Of a DNA stretch of 64,000 nucleotides, positions 39,615-48,779 are shown piece after piece (the first letter of the stretch is position 1; the number at the start of each line of letters is the position of its first letter). The notes under the pieces are model-generated. The model had not been told where the DNA came from. It made no database searches and saw only the letters and a list, made by a program, of their open reading frames with translations. The DNA lies in NCBI RefSeq assembly GCF_900167005.1, contig NZ_FUXW01000002.1:124001-188000 (forward strand), in the 5' to 3' direction. Source of the DNA: Butyricicoccus pullicaecorum DSM 23266 (lineage in GTDB: Bacteria; Bacillota; Clostridia; Oscillospirales; Butyricicoccaceae). The translations under genes were made by a program, and so were the position numbers.

Positions 39615-41144
39615 TTACACAGGGACGGAGACCTTAGTAGCCACGGCAAAGCTCTCGTCGTGGCGCAGGCCGGTGTCCACGTTGTTGATAGCACGGATGA
39701 GGGTCTGGTCGTTCTCGAAAGCGGAAACGAGGTTGCCCGCGTCATCCGTCCAAGAACCCTCGCGGCTGGTTTCGATTTCCAGTGCGCCCTGCTCGCCGAT
39801 AACGAGGTCGTTCCAGTTGCCGAACACAATCTGGGTCTTGCCGCCGGTGGTTTCGAGCAGGTTGGTGGTCTTGTAGGGGTAGCCCACCAGAGTACCGTTC
39901 TCATTCATCTCCTTAGCGAAGATGAAACCGCCGACCTCATCGCGCAGGGACTTGAAGAACTGCTCCACGCTGGTGTTGAACACGAAGCCCAGACCATCAG
40001 CATAAACATTGTTCTTCAAAACGGACGCCACCAGATAGTTCGGGAACGCAGCAGTCAGGACGCCCTGATTGCTGGAATACTCGGTATCAATGCTGGTAAC
40101 GTCGATGTTGAGCACACCCTTGTTCTTGGTGATGCCCAAAGGCTGGAACTCGCCGCCGGTGCCGAGCAGTGCGCCGTAGTCAACACCCAGAGCCATCTGC
40201 TTGGTAACGTCCTGACCGACGATGACATCATTGTCAAAGTTGGTGGAGCGGAGCAGGTCGTTGCTCATGGGGATGAGGGCGGTCAGCTTCTTGGCAGACA
40301 GCTTGAGGTTGCCGAACTTGGGTGCGCTGCGGGAAATAGCGCGGTTCTCACCGGCAAACAGAGCACGGGAGCCGGTCTTAATCTTGGGGATGTTCAGGTT
40401 GCCGTTCGCCATCCCCAGACGGCGGGCGCCGAGGCTGTAAATGACGGTGGACGGATAGAGCAGCTCGATGATCTCGTTGGCGTACACCTCGGGAACGAGG
40501 TAGCCGCCGTCAGCGGGAACAGTAGCGGACAGCGCCTTGAACTCGTGCGCCATATCCGCATCGCCGAACTTGCGCTCGGCGGTGAAAGCCGCTCTCTCGA
40601 TGTCGCCGCCAGAGGCGTGGATGCACTTCACAGCGCGGCCAAACATACCGTATACAGTCTTGCGGCGCTCAGGCGCGGACATGGACGCGATACGGGTCTG
40701 GAAAGAGTTCTGCTTCACGCCGTCGGGACCGGAGCCGGTAGAAAGAAACAGGTTGGCATACTTGCGCTCGGGCTGCTTCTGAACACCGGGGCCGCCGGAC
40801 TTCTTCTCGCCAGCGCCAGTGGCGCTCTTGACGCCCTGACCCTCAAGGGCCGCGATGATGGCGGCGATGAGTTCAGGGGAAACGCCCTCGCCCTCTCCCT
40901 TATCACCACCAACAGGGTCGGCAGTAGGAGCGGGAGCGGGATTGGCAGCGGGGTCATTGGTGGCGGTGGGGTCAGCCACGCCGCCCTCACCCTCAAGGAT
41001 AGCGGTCACTTCCGCAAGGATCTCCTCGGTAGAAATGCCGTCAGACACGGCCTCGCCTTTCTCCTTGCAAGCCTTTCGCTTCTCGTCGAGGTTGGTAAAC
41101 ACTTTGGCAATCAGCTCAGCGAGCTGTTCCTGAGTAAGTTTCAT
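39615..41144 (-). CDS. Major capsid protein, HK97 fold, with scaffold domain
   Basis: 509 residues. The N-terminal 200 or so (coiled coil, EILAEVTAILEGEGG, Pro/Ala linker) form the scaffolding delta domain removed on maturation. The mature part has the classic PADGGYLVPEVYANEIIELL, ALIPMSNDLLRSTNFDND, and LVGYPYKTTNLL blocks. Follows the prohead protease gene as expected. Confidence 0.95.
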   Translation of the reverse strand: MKLTQEQLAELIAKVFTNLDEKRKACKEKGEAVSDGISTEEILAEVTAILEGEGGVADPTATNDPAANPAPAPTADPVGGDKGEGEGVSPELIAAIIAALEGQGVKSATGAGEKKSGGPGVQKQPERKYANLFLSTGSGPDGVKQNSFQTRIASMSAPERRKTVYGMFGRAVKCIHASGGDIERAAFTAERKFGDADMAHEFKALSATVPADGGYLVPEVYANEIIELLYPSTVIYSLGARRLGMANGNLNIPKIKTGSRALFAGENRAISRSAPKFGNLKLSAKKLTALIPMSNDLLRSTNFDNDVIVGQDVTKQMALGVDYGALLGTGGEFQPLGITKNKGVLNIDVTSIDTEYSSNQGVLTAAFPNYLVASVLKNNVYADGLGFVFNTSVEQFFKSLRDEVGGFIFAKEMNENGTLVGYPYKTTNLLETTGGKTQIVFGNWNDLVIGEQGALEIETSREGSWTDDAGNLVSAFENDQTLIRAINNVDTGLRHDESFAVATKVSVPV

Positions 41145-41162
41145 TTCAAATTCCTCCTTGTG

Positions 41163-41888
41163 TTACGGGATAATCTCGAAGACAATCTCCGATTTCTTGG
41201 TTTGCTTGACGGGGTTGTTGGACTTCACGATGTTGTTCTGCACAGGCGGGTCATCAGGTGCGGTGGGTTCCAGAAACGGGCCGAGAATGTCAGCCAGCTC
41301 ACGGACTACCGCGATGAAAGGCTTCAAAGCGTCCAGTCTTGCGCGGGTGATTTTGCCCGTTTTGACTTCGGTTCTAAGGCCCTCCACCAAAGACTTGACC
41401 TCATCAATTTTAGCTTGGTCGTTCATCGCCCAAGTGACGATGGAAACTTCCCAGAGCTTGATTTCTTTCAGCCGGCGCACACCCTGCTCGCTGTCGTAAT
41501 CGAACTCAACAGCGTCATAGCCAATGGACAGCTCATTTAGAACGCCGTCTTTCATAAGCGTCTGAATATCGCGGCCTTTGGCGGTGTCGCTGATTTTGCC
41601 CCGGATGAAAAGACCCTTATCATCTTCACGCAATTCCAGCGGCTTGCCGATGGGCAGTTCGCAATCGGTGTGTTGCGACAAGATTTTGATGCGGTCAAAA
41701 TCCTCCCTGATGGTCTTGGAGAATGCGCCTTTTTCGATGATGTCGCCGCCGCTGTCCTTGTTCCCAAACACAGCTGCGTACCCGGAGAACTCGCCGCTCT
41801 CGTCCGCGCTTTCCAGCTCGAACTTAAACGACTTATACTCGCGGGTTGCCGGCGCTTTTCCAGCAGTACGTTTTCCCTTGCTTGCCAT
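41163..41888 (-). CDS. Prohead protease, HK97 family (S78)
   Basis: 241 residues. Core: GEFSGYAAVFGNKDSGGDII, ILSQHTDCELPIGKP (catalytic His) and DGVLNELSIGYDAVE (catalytic Ser), then LWEVSIVTWAMN. It matures the head by removing the capsid scaffold. C-terminal 90 residues are helical and variable. Confidence 0.93.
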   Translation of the reverse strand: MASKGKRTAGKAPATREYKSFKFELESADESGEFSGYAAVFGNKDSGGDIIEKGAFSKTIREDFDRIKILSQHTDCELPIGKPLELREDDKGLFIRGKISDTAKGRDIQTLMKDGVLNELSIGYDAVEFDYDSEQGVRRLKEIKLWEVSIVTWAMNDQAKIDEVKSLVEGLRTEVKTGKITRARLDALKPFIAVVRELADILGPFLEPTAPDDPPVQNNIVKSNNPVKQTKKSEIVFEIIP

Positions 41889-41923
41889 ACGGTTTTCCTC
41901 CTTTCCTCAGAGTTTAGGGCATC

Positions 41924-44041
41924 TTAAAAACCGCCGTATGTCAGATAACACCGGCAGTTGATAAGCTCCTCGGGGCGAGGGTCATTCGGGTCACGCGGAT
42001 AGCGCAGCCCGTTTGAGAACTTGGCGTCAATCGCCACCGTCTCGCCGTCCAATATGACGTGGTTCGGTCCGTGAGAGCCATCACGAGGATTTTTCTGCGG
42101 CCTGTGATGCCACGTCTTTGTCTTAGCACCGGCGGCTTTCATTGTGTCAAATTGACCTGTCGCCAGTGCGGTCATGGTTTCCTGTCGGGCAATCAGCTTT
42201 GCCCGTGCTTTGGTTGCGCCCATCGTGTCCTGAATGGATTCACGCAGGCTGATTTGGCTGAGACCCTCAGAGACACCACGAACGATGATGTCCGCAATCT
42301 TGTCCCGTGTGGTGCGCTCGATACCAACAATGCGCTTGCCGCCATTGATTTTGGCAGACGATACGAACTCTGGGCGGTCAAGGCTTGTCAAGCCGTAGTT
42401 TTCCTCGCTGAGCGCAGCCCCGTCGTCGTAGGTCTTGCGCCACAGAGGATTGAACAGGCCCATCAGCTTTTCAGCTTCTTTGTTCCAGTCGAGCAGCCCT
42501 GCCGCTATTGCGTCGGCAAGCCGCTGCTGTTCAATCTCGGGCAGCTGCGCCCACAGGTCGGGGTCAAATGTGCCGTCTGGGAGCAGATATTCGGACAGCT
42601 CCGAGAACACGTCAGAGGCATCGGCCTTTACCGTGTTGCCGAGGGCTGCTGCTATCGCGGCCTGCTGGTCAGCAAAGTGTTTGGACACCGCTGCCTCAAA
42701 CAGCCGCTCGTTTTTCTGTACTGCCACAGCTTCACGCCGCAGCATGGCTGCGACGTTCATGCGGCGGGATTTCTCGCCATACACAGGACCGTCAGACAGC
42801 GCTGCCAGATCCTCCTGCATCATGGACTGCGACAGCTCTGCGGGGTCGTCTGTTTCGTTCAGGAACAGGTCGTTGATGGAAACCTTGTAGACATCCCCGC
42901 CGTCAACGTCAGGCAGGTCGAGCAGCTCTCTTGCCTCGTTCTTGGTGATGAGGCCGGCGTTGTAGGCGTCAAGTGCTTTACCTTTGTCAAACTCCTTATC
43001 GTAGGGGATAACAGGGTCAAAGCGCCACACAAGCCCGCTCCCAAACATCGGGAGAAGCTGCGTGTTGATTGCCTCCTCACGCATCCGAATCCTCGATGTC
43101 AGGACGTTCTTGGCGTAAATGTACTGCGCTGCGTCAGCGGTGGAGCGGTTGCTGTTCTCGGTAATGCCCATGATTTCACGAGGAACACCGAAGTGTTCGA
43201 GAACTGCGTCTCGCATGGCAATACGGCTCTCAATGAAGCCGAGGTTCTTACCATCGGTGCTGCCAAGCTCCTTTACATCGACGTTGCCGGAGAGGGCTGC
43301 CGCACGGTGGCTGTTCTCTACGCCCCGGTGCTTCTGATTCCAGCGGGCCAGAAAAGCGTTCCGCTGCTCATCAGTAGCGTCAGGCATGAGGAATACCACG
43401 GGCGGTGTAGCGTCGTTATAGAAGAACCGCTTTTGGAACTTGGCGGCATATTCGTCGATTTCCACCTCGTCCGCGATGCTTTCCGCAATACCCAGACCGC
43501 GCAGGAAAGGGTCGAGCGGGTTCAGCTGCTTCATCACGAACATATCGTCAACCGGCACGGTCATTGTCAGCCCGCCCGACGAGACGATTTGGTACGTGGG
43601 GTTGCCGAGGTACGGCGTCAGCTTCACCCAATGCGGAGGCACGTTCCACAACTCTACCGGCCTGCCGCGTTCATCCCGCTCGATGAGGAAGAAACTCTCA
43701 CCCACGAGCATGAGATAGATTTCATGCAGCCGCCAGATCGCCGAACTCGTCATCTCGTACAGCGGGTTCGGGTGGTTCATAAAGTCAAGGAACGGGTGGC
43801 TTGTCACCTCAACCTCTGTCCCGTCCTCCTCAACACGCATCAGCTTTCCGCTGATGTTTGCGAGGTCGCTTGCGATACGGTCAACGACCGCAAGGCGGGG
43901 ACTGGTTGAAAACATATTCAGCCATTCGGCTGTGTTCATAGAGGGCGGTCTTGCCCAGCGCGAGACGAAACTGTCGCTGCCGCCCTGATAAGCGTCTCGC
44001 ACCTGTTTTCGTCTGGTTATTTCGATATTGAATATTCTCAT
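41924..44041 (-). CDS. Portal protein fused to Mu gpF-like head morphogenesis domain
   Basis: About 705 residues. Residues 1-420 are an HK97-type portal (RWARPPSMNTAEWLNMFSTS, IWRLHEIYLMLVGESFFLIE, FGVPREIMGITENSNRSTAD). A helical linker leads to a Mu gpF domain (about 560-705) ending in WHHRPQKNPRDGSHGPN ... EELINCRCYL, with the typical Cys pair. Usually these are two adjacent genes; here they are one chain. Start taken at 44,041 (MRIFNIEI), preceded by GAGGTG; an in-frame ATG at 44,053 overlaps the terminase stop. Confidence 0.92.
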   Translation of the reverse strand: MRIFNIEITRRKQVRDAYQGGSDSFVSRWARPPSMNTAEWLNMFSTSPRLAVVDRIASDLANISGKLMRVEEDGTEVEVTSHPFLDFMNHPNPLYEMTSSAIWRLHEIYLMLVGESFFLIERDERGRPVELWNVPPHWVKLTPYLGNPTYQIVSSGGLTMTVPVDDMFVMKQLNPLDPFLRGLGIAESIADEVEIDEYAAKFQKRFFYNDATPPVVFLMPDATDEQRNAFLARWNQKHRGVENSHRAAALSGNVDVKELGSTDGKNLGFIESRIAMRDAVLEHFGVPREIMGITENSNRSTADAAQYIYAKNVLTSRIRMREEAINTQLLPMFGSGLVWRFDPVIPYDKEFDKGKALDAYNAGLITKNEARELLDLPDVDGGDVYKVSINDLFLNETDDPAELSQSMMQEDLAALSDGPVYGEKSRRMNVAAMLRREAVAVQKNERLFEAAVSKHFADQQAAIAAALGNTVKADASDVFSELSEYLLPDGTFDPDLWAQLPEIEQQRLADAIAAGLLDWNKEAEKLMGLFNPLWRKTYDDGAALSEENYGLTSLDRPEFVSSAKINGGKRIVGIERTTRDKIADIIVRGVSEGLSQISLRESIQDTMGATKARAKLIARQETMTALATGQFDTMKAAGAKTKTWHHRPQKNPRDGSHGPNHVILDGETVAIDAKFSNGLRYPRDPNDPRPEELINCRCYLTYGGF

Positions 44042-44049
44042 TTCACACC

Positions 44050-45519
44050 TCATCCAAAAGAGAAGCCGAACTCCGGTTTCCCGTTTTCTAACTCCAAATA
44101 GGCGTTCGCCGAGGCGTCCACCATATCTTTCAGCTTGCCGACGGGGAAGTTTTCAAGCTGCCTGAAATAGTCATCGTTCCAGTCAGCCATCTTCACGTCC
44201 ACGTTACCGGCAAGCCATTGAGAGGAGAAAGGCTCGGCGCGGGTCACTTTGTCCCCGCTTTCCAGTGAGGTTGTCACGGTATAGCCGCCGAGCATCCGAA
44301 CAAAGCTCTGTGCTTGGTCTTTGCCTGCCTGTCCGGGGTCCTGCGGCAGCCGAACTGTGACGTTGCCATAAAGCGCATTGTCGCTGGCAGCGGTATTCAG
44401 AATGAGCTGACGCACATCAGCGCCATTCTCACGGACGTTGATGACATCAGCAACGAATACACGCCCATTCTTCCGTTTGCCAAGCAAAACACCGGCGGTA
44501 TAGGCGCTTTCGTCGCCCCGCCGGTTGGTGCGCATGGCCTGCGGCATACCCTCCAACTCGTCCATCTCGCCGGGGGCTGTGGCAGCCAAGTCCCATGCTC
44601 GCACCCACTTGACAACATCGGTCGGGGTGGAGCGGAACATCTGTCCGACTTTGGAGCGTTTGAAGTAGTGGCCCGCAGACCGCCTGATTTTCCAGTTACC
44701 ATTGAGCAGCTGTTCTTGGTCGAACTCGGACATGGCTTTCAGTGCGCCGATGTAGCCGGGGTCGTGTTTCATCATGGCCGCGTTGTCCGTCAGCTTTGCG
44801 CTGATGAACGACACGGATTTTACTTCCTCCATTTCCTCTGGGCTGTATAGATGAAACTCCTCATACAGCTGTTGCGGTGTGTCAGCCCAATGGATGATGT
44901 TGTTCCTGCGGATGAAGTAGCGCAGCTTTCCGCATCTGCTTTCATCGGCGTACCCTGTTTCCGGGTCGATCCACCAGTCGATGAACCGAGCCACCCAGCT
45001 TTCGCCGTCGGGGTTGCAGGTCGCTCGAATGTAGGGGCGGACCCCACAAGTCGAACGGTTACGGGAGAACATATAAAAGAACTGGCTCTCCGTGAAATGG
45101 ACAAGTTCGTCAAACATTAGGAGCGGTATCTGGGAACCTTGCCAGTTGTATTTCTCCTTTTCGTAGAACATGTGAGCGAATGTGACCTTTGCGCCAGACT
45201 GAAATCTCCACTGGACGTTCGGCGTGAGAACGCTGGACGCCCCCAGATGCGGGTATATTTCTTGGCTCGTGGCGTAAAGACCACCGGCGCTCATAATTTG
45301 CGGACGGGACTGCCGGAAAATGACTGCCTCGAACAGCTTGTTGTCGATGTGTCTCAGGCACTCAAGCAGGAGGGCGTAGGTCTTGCCGCCGCCAGCCGCG
45401 CCGCCGTAAATGCAAATATCAGCGGGGGAGCGCAGAAACATTTCCTGCTTGCCCTGCTGAGGCCGAATAATAATTGGTTTGTTACTGGTTTTTTCCGTCT
45501 TTTTTCTCACGTGCGTCAC
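44050..45519 (-). CDS. terL: Terminase large subunit
   Basis: 489 residues. ATPase: Walker A CIYGGAAGGGKTYALLLE near residue 35, Walker B LMFDELVHF; motif III follows. The nuclease half has RAWDLAATAPGE and a downstream RLPQDPGQAGKDQAQ segment (metal-binding Asp residues). GTG start; a second in-frame GTG three codons on is also possible. Overlaps the small-subunit gene. Confidence 0.95.
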   Translation of the reverse strand: MTHVRKKTEKTSNKPIIIRPQQGKQEMFLRSPADICIYGGAAGGGKTYALLLECLRHIDNKLFEAVIFRQSRPQIMSAGGLYATSQEIYPHLGASSVLTPNVQWRFQSGAKVTFAHMFYEKEKYNWQGSQIPLLMFDELVHFTESQFFYMFSRNRSTCGVRPYIRATCNPDGESWVARFIDWWIDPETGYADESRCGKLRYFIRRNNIIHWADTPQQLYEEFHLYSPEEMEEVKSVSFISAKLTDNAAMMKHDPGYIGALKAMSEFDQEQLLNGNWKIRRSAGHYFKRSKVGQMFRSTPTDVVKWVRAWDLAATAPGEMDELEGMPQAMRTNRRGDESAYTAGVLLGKRKNGRVFVADVINVRENGADVRQLILNTAASDNALYGNVTVRLPQDPGQAGKDQAQSFVRMLGGYTVTTSLESGDKVTRAEPFSSQWLAGNVDVKMADWNDDYFRQLENFPVGKLKDMVDASANAYLELENGKPEFGFSFG

Positions 45520-45931
45520 CTACCTCCGAATCTCTCTCAGGCAGGTAGATCTGAACTTGCGGCTGAACAGAAACCGGTGTGCCGGTTATCTTCGCCTCGA
45601 CCGCTTTTCGGTCGTTGAAGAAATCACCGCCGTAGACTTTGAGCGCATAAATGATAGCGGTCGTGTCCCCACTGGACACCCGCTCCATTAACTTGTTTTG
45701 GCACATCGCCACAACAGACAGGCGCCCCGCTTTGATTGCCTTTTCCAAAGCGGGGTGCTCCTTTTGGAGTTTTTGCAGCGTCCGTCGCGTGATGTCAAAT
45801 ACGTCGGCAATCTCCTCCATAGACTTGCCCTGCATAGACAGAGACTGGATGATGGCGAGATTGTTTTCTACCTCACCGGCTTCTACCCACTGTTCAAACA
45901 AGTCCTTTCTCTGACGCTTGGCATCAGACAT
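45482..45931 (-). CDS. terS: Terminase small subunit
   Basis: 149 residues. An N-terminal HTH (MQGKSMEEIADVFDITRRTL, then LQKLQKEHPALEKAIKAG) binds the packaging site; the rest is a helical oligomerization region and a charged tail ending in Lys residues. Located immediately upstream of, and overlapping, the large subunit gene. Confidence 0.88.
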   Translation of the reverse strand: MSDAKRQRKDLFEQWVEAGEVENNLAIIQSLSMQGKSMEEIADVFDITRRTLQKLQKEHPALEKAIKAGRLSVVAMCQNKLMERVSSGDTTAIIYALKVYGGDFFNDRKAVEAKITGTPVSVQPQVQIYLPERDSEVGDAREKKDGKNQ

Positions 45932-47318
45932 ACCTCTCCGCTACCTTTTCGAGCAGCTCGCGCATCAGACCACCGTGCTTGTTGTGCTTAAAGCCGCCGG
46001 GGTACTCGATGTTCAGCTCTTTTTCCAGATACTCCTCGTAAACTTCCGTCGGCAACTGCTTGGGTAGCGAGCAGGCGCAGTAGATGTAGCCAGCGTTGCA
46101 GGCGAGTACCGCTACACTGTCGAAGTAGTTTTCGAGGAGGGCGACAAAGCTCTCACGGGTGTGGAACTTCTGCTTGAAAACGATGCCGTTTGTCACGCCG
46201 AGGGTGTAATTCTTGTCGTCCAGATACCAGAGACAGTCACCAGCCCCGGCAGACAGCTTCGTCTTGTCGTATGCCTTTTCAACGTAGGCAAGGTTGCGGG
46301 TGCAGGTAATCAGCGTACCCGTGGATTTCAAGACGGCGTTGCAGGTCGTAAGCACGGCCTTTTCAAACTCATCGTCCACTACGGAGTTGATAACCGCCTC
46401 CAACACGCAGTAGTCAAACAGCCCGTGGGCCTTGACCTGCTTCTCGGCGTTGAGGATGTTGGCGATGATGCCTTTCATATCCAGCTTGTTCGCGCCTTTC
46501 ACCATCAGGGACGGCTCGTAGGCGTGGATATTGTAGCCCTTAGACTTGAGCATCTTCGGGTAAGCCATTCGGCCCGCGCCGATGTCGATAAGGCTGTCCG
46601 ACTTCTGCAAGCGGGGGATGACATACTTCTCATACAGAACAGAGGCGTTGGATTGCCGGCCATCGGTACTCAGGCGCTTAGGCTGCGCCAAGAACTGGTG
46701 GTAGGTCTTAACGCCGAGGTTGTCGAAGTTGTACTTGCCGTACTCTATGCCCATGCACTCAAGGAACTCGGCAACGTCCTCGTTCGGGATAGCATAGCTC
46801 AGAACGCCGTAGCCCAGCTTCTTGGAGCAGTAGGCGTATTCAGCGTTAAGAATGACATTCCCATCCCCGTCGGTCACGACGCTGCCCCATTCTCCGTAGC
46901 GGGACATCAACTTCGTGATTTCGGAGCAGATGAGCACATTCTTCGGCTCGCTCTCAATGTGTACCTTGTCGGACGGGCAGTAGTGGTAGCCGCCCACCGT
47001 GAACTCCTCAAGGCGAACGGAAGTCTTGCTCGTCTCGATGGAGTTGTGCATGAGGTTGAACAGGATCTCGTCCTGCAAATTCGGGCTATTGATTCTGATG
47101 CACGGCAGATATTCCAGCCCAATCGCCGTCGCAGCTTTCTTTCGCTGATGGCCGGCGGTAATCACGTTATTGGTGGCGTTGACGATGAGCGGCTTCACCA
47201 TACCGAAACGGCGAATGCTGTGCTGCAACGCCTCTAACGCCTCCGGGGTAATGGAGCGGGGGTTGTACTCAGACCCCGTGACCTCCCCGATAGGCACTTT
47301 CTCTACGAAATCAATCAC
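45924..47318 (-). CDS. ParB-domain protein fused to class I methyltransferase-like domain
   Basis: 464 residues from GTG. Residues 1-90 are a ParB N-terminal domain (YNPRSITPEALEALQHSI, ITAGHQRKKAA). From about 235 a Rossmann SAM-binding fold appears: SLIDIGAGRMAYPKMLKSKG is motif I and HAYEPS is the acidic-end strand. No DNA-methylase (D/N/S)PP(Y/F) motif is visible, so the substrate may not be a DNA amino group. Coupled to the next ParB gene and to the small terminase gene. Confidence 0.82.
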   Translation of the reverse strand: MIDFVEKVPIGEVTGSEYNPRSITPEALEALQHSIRRFGMVKPLIVNATNNVITAGHQRKKAATAIGLEYLPCIRINSPNLQDEILFNLMHNSIETSKTSVRLEEFTVGGYHYCPSDKVHIESEPKNVLICSEITKLMSRYGEWGSVVTDGDGNVILNAEYAYCSKKLGYGVLSYAIPNEDVAEFLECMGIEYGKYNFDNLGVKTYHQFLAQPKRLSTDGRQSNASVLYEKYVIPRLQKSDSLIDIGAGRMAYPKMLKSKGYNIHAYEPSLMVKGANKLDMKGIIANILNAEKQVKAHGLFDYCVLEAVINSVVDDEFEKAVLTTCNAVLKSTGTLITCTRNLAYVEKAYDKTKLSAGAGDCLWYLDDKNYTLGVTNGIVFKQKFHTRESFVALLENYFDSVAVLACNAGYIYCACSLPKQLPTEVYEEYLEKELNIEYPGGFKHNKHGGLMRELLEKVAERYV

Positions 47319-48174
47319 GGTTCTCCACTCCTTTCAGAAGATAGTCGGCAAAGCTGCCGCTCAGGATTGCACCGGAATCAATGTACTCCTGATACTTGGC
47401 GTTCATGCGGTCAAGCTCCACCTGAGAGATGAAGAACGACACGTCGCCAAAGCGGAACTGGCAGAACGGCAGGACCGCCTTAGATTCTTTTTTCTTAGGC
47501 TCGCCGTCGTCAGCAGCGGGAGCCACGCTCTCCACAGCAGGAGCAGCGGGGCTGTCGGCAGTCGCAGGCGCGGGAGCAGGGGTGTCGGCATGGCTCACAG
47601 GTTCGTGGTACGAAACCTCCGGTGCGCCAATTTCATCATCACCGCCCTCAACTGCATCATTTTCCGCACTGATGATGGAGTTGCTGTCGATTGTGTGGAC
47701 GGTAGGTTTCTTGGGCTTTGGCCTTTCGTTGACGCCCATAAAGTTGAACGCGGGGATTTTGATTTCGGCCTGCTCAGGCTCGATGTCAAATACCTCCGTA
47801 GTCAGCTCAAAGCGTTCCAGCAAGAGCTGGTTTTCGTCGAGCGTCAGGTCAACGAGGGAAAGTTCCTCCTTGAGCTTCTCGAAGTCCCAATCGCTGTATT
47901 CGCTGGTCTTGTTGTCCACCAGACGGAACAGGTTGATCTGCTCATCAGTCAGCTCGTCCGCTACGATACAGGGGACAGTCTGAATACCCATCTCGCGGCA
48001 GGCGCGCACACGAGTGTGGCCGGCGACGATGGTGTAATTCATGTCCACAACAACAGGGAACAGGAAACCGAACCGCTCGATACTGTACTTGACCTTTTCA
48101 ACCGCGAGGTCGTTGTTGCGCGGGTTGTTTTCGTAATCTCTCAGTCGAGAGACGGAAATCTCTCTGATATTCAT
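47311..48174 (-). CDS. ParB-domain protein 2
   Basis: 287 residues. N-terminal ParB/Srx-like domain: YENNPRNNDLAVEKVKYSIE, IVAGHTRVRACREMGI, and LFRLVDNKTSEYSDWD. A Pro/Ala/Glu linker (about 170-220) separates it from a small C-terminal domain (FGDVSFFISQVELDRMN) that recurs at the end of ParB-domain protein 3 in a related form (FLIFGNNELPITEDEYARL), so the two share a domain pair. ATGA overlaps on both sides. Confidence 0.85.
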   Translation of the reverse strand: MNIREISVSRLRDYENNPRNNDLAVEKVKYSIERFGFLFPVVVDMNYTIVAGHTRVRACREMGIQTVPCIVADELTDEQINLFRLVDNKTSEYSDWDFEKLKEELSLVDLTLDENQLLLERFELTTEVFDIEPEQAEIKIPAFNFMGVNERPKPKKPTVHTIDSNSIISAENDAVEGGDDEIGAPEVSYHEPVSHADTPAPAPATADSPAAPAVESVAPAADDGEPKKKESKAVLPFCQFRFGDVSFFISQVELDRMNAKYQEYIDSGAILSGSFADYLLKGVENRD

Positions 48175-48698
48175 TCTGCCTCACCTCCTGTCAGGAACAT
48201 GACAAAGCCCAGATAGGTTTTGTTCTTGCTGATGTAGTCGTCGTAAACCGCTTTCAGGCGGGCGTACTCGTCCTCGGTGATAGGCAGCTCATTGTTGCCG
48301 AAAATGAGGAACTTGTTGTCCTTGAAGAACTTGCGGTCACGGTTCGGGGTAAAGAACGTGGTCTTGAAGTCAAGGCCGATGCCGCTCAGCTCCTGATGCA
48401 GCTTGCCGACATCCCACGTAGAATACTCGTGGCTCTTATTGTCGATGATACGAGCCAGCTTTGCGTCCTCCTCGGACAGATTCTGAACGATGCAGGGTAC
48501 TTCCTCCATCCCCAGCTGCTTGGCAGCTTTCAGGCGGGTATGCCCCGCGATGATGACGTTGTTCGGGTCAATCGTGATGGGGTTCAGGAACCCAAACTCA
48601 CGGATACTCTCGGCGACTTTTGCCACGCCCGCGTCATTCCGTCGGGCGTTTCCCTCATACTCGATGAGGTCGTCAACCCTCTTGTAGACAATCTCCAT
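48171..48698 (-). CDS. ParB-domain protein 3
   Basis: 175 residues; start at 48,698 (MEIVYKRVDDLIEYEGNARR) after AAGGAGG. ParB core IIAGHTRLKAAKQLGMEEV and ARIIDNKSHEYSTWD, then a C-terminal small beta-helix-helix module. First of three adjacent ParB-domain genes before the terminases. Such phage ParB-like proteins are often tied to DNA modification; no catalytic claim is made. Confidence 0.85.
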   Translation of the reverse strand: MEIVYKRVDDLIEYEGNARRNDAGVAKVAESIREFGFLNPITIDPNNVIIAGHTRLKAAKQLGMEEVPCIVQNLSEEDAKLARIIDNKSHEYSTWDVGKLHQELSGIGLDFKTTFFTPNRDRKFFKDNKFLIFGNNELPITEDEYARLKAVYDDYISKNKTYLGFVMFLTGGEAE

Positions 48699-48724
48699 GT
48701 TTCGTCCTCCTTGTAACTGAGCAT

Positions 48725-48760
48725 AAAAAAAGGGAGCTGCACACACTCGTACAGCTCCCA
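48725..48760 (-). terminator. Intrinsic terminator after SAM synthetase gene
   Basis: On the minus strand GGGAGCTG, 12-base loop, CAGCTCCC, then a run of seven T. It separates the SAM synthetase operon from the ParB-terminase operon. Confidence 0.9.
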
Positions 48761-48779
48761 TGTTTTACTGTATTAGGTT

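Noticed and set aside
42059-43909. 616-codon plus-strand open frame opposite the portal gene
   Set aside because: The minus-strand frame has portal and gpF motifs and tight spacing with its neighbours; the plus frame has none.
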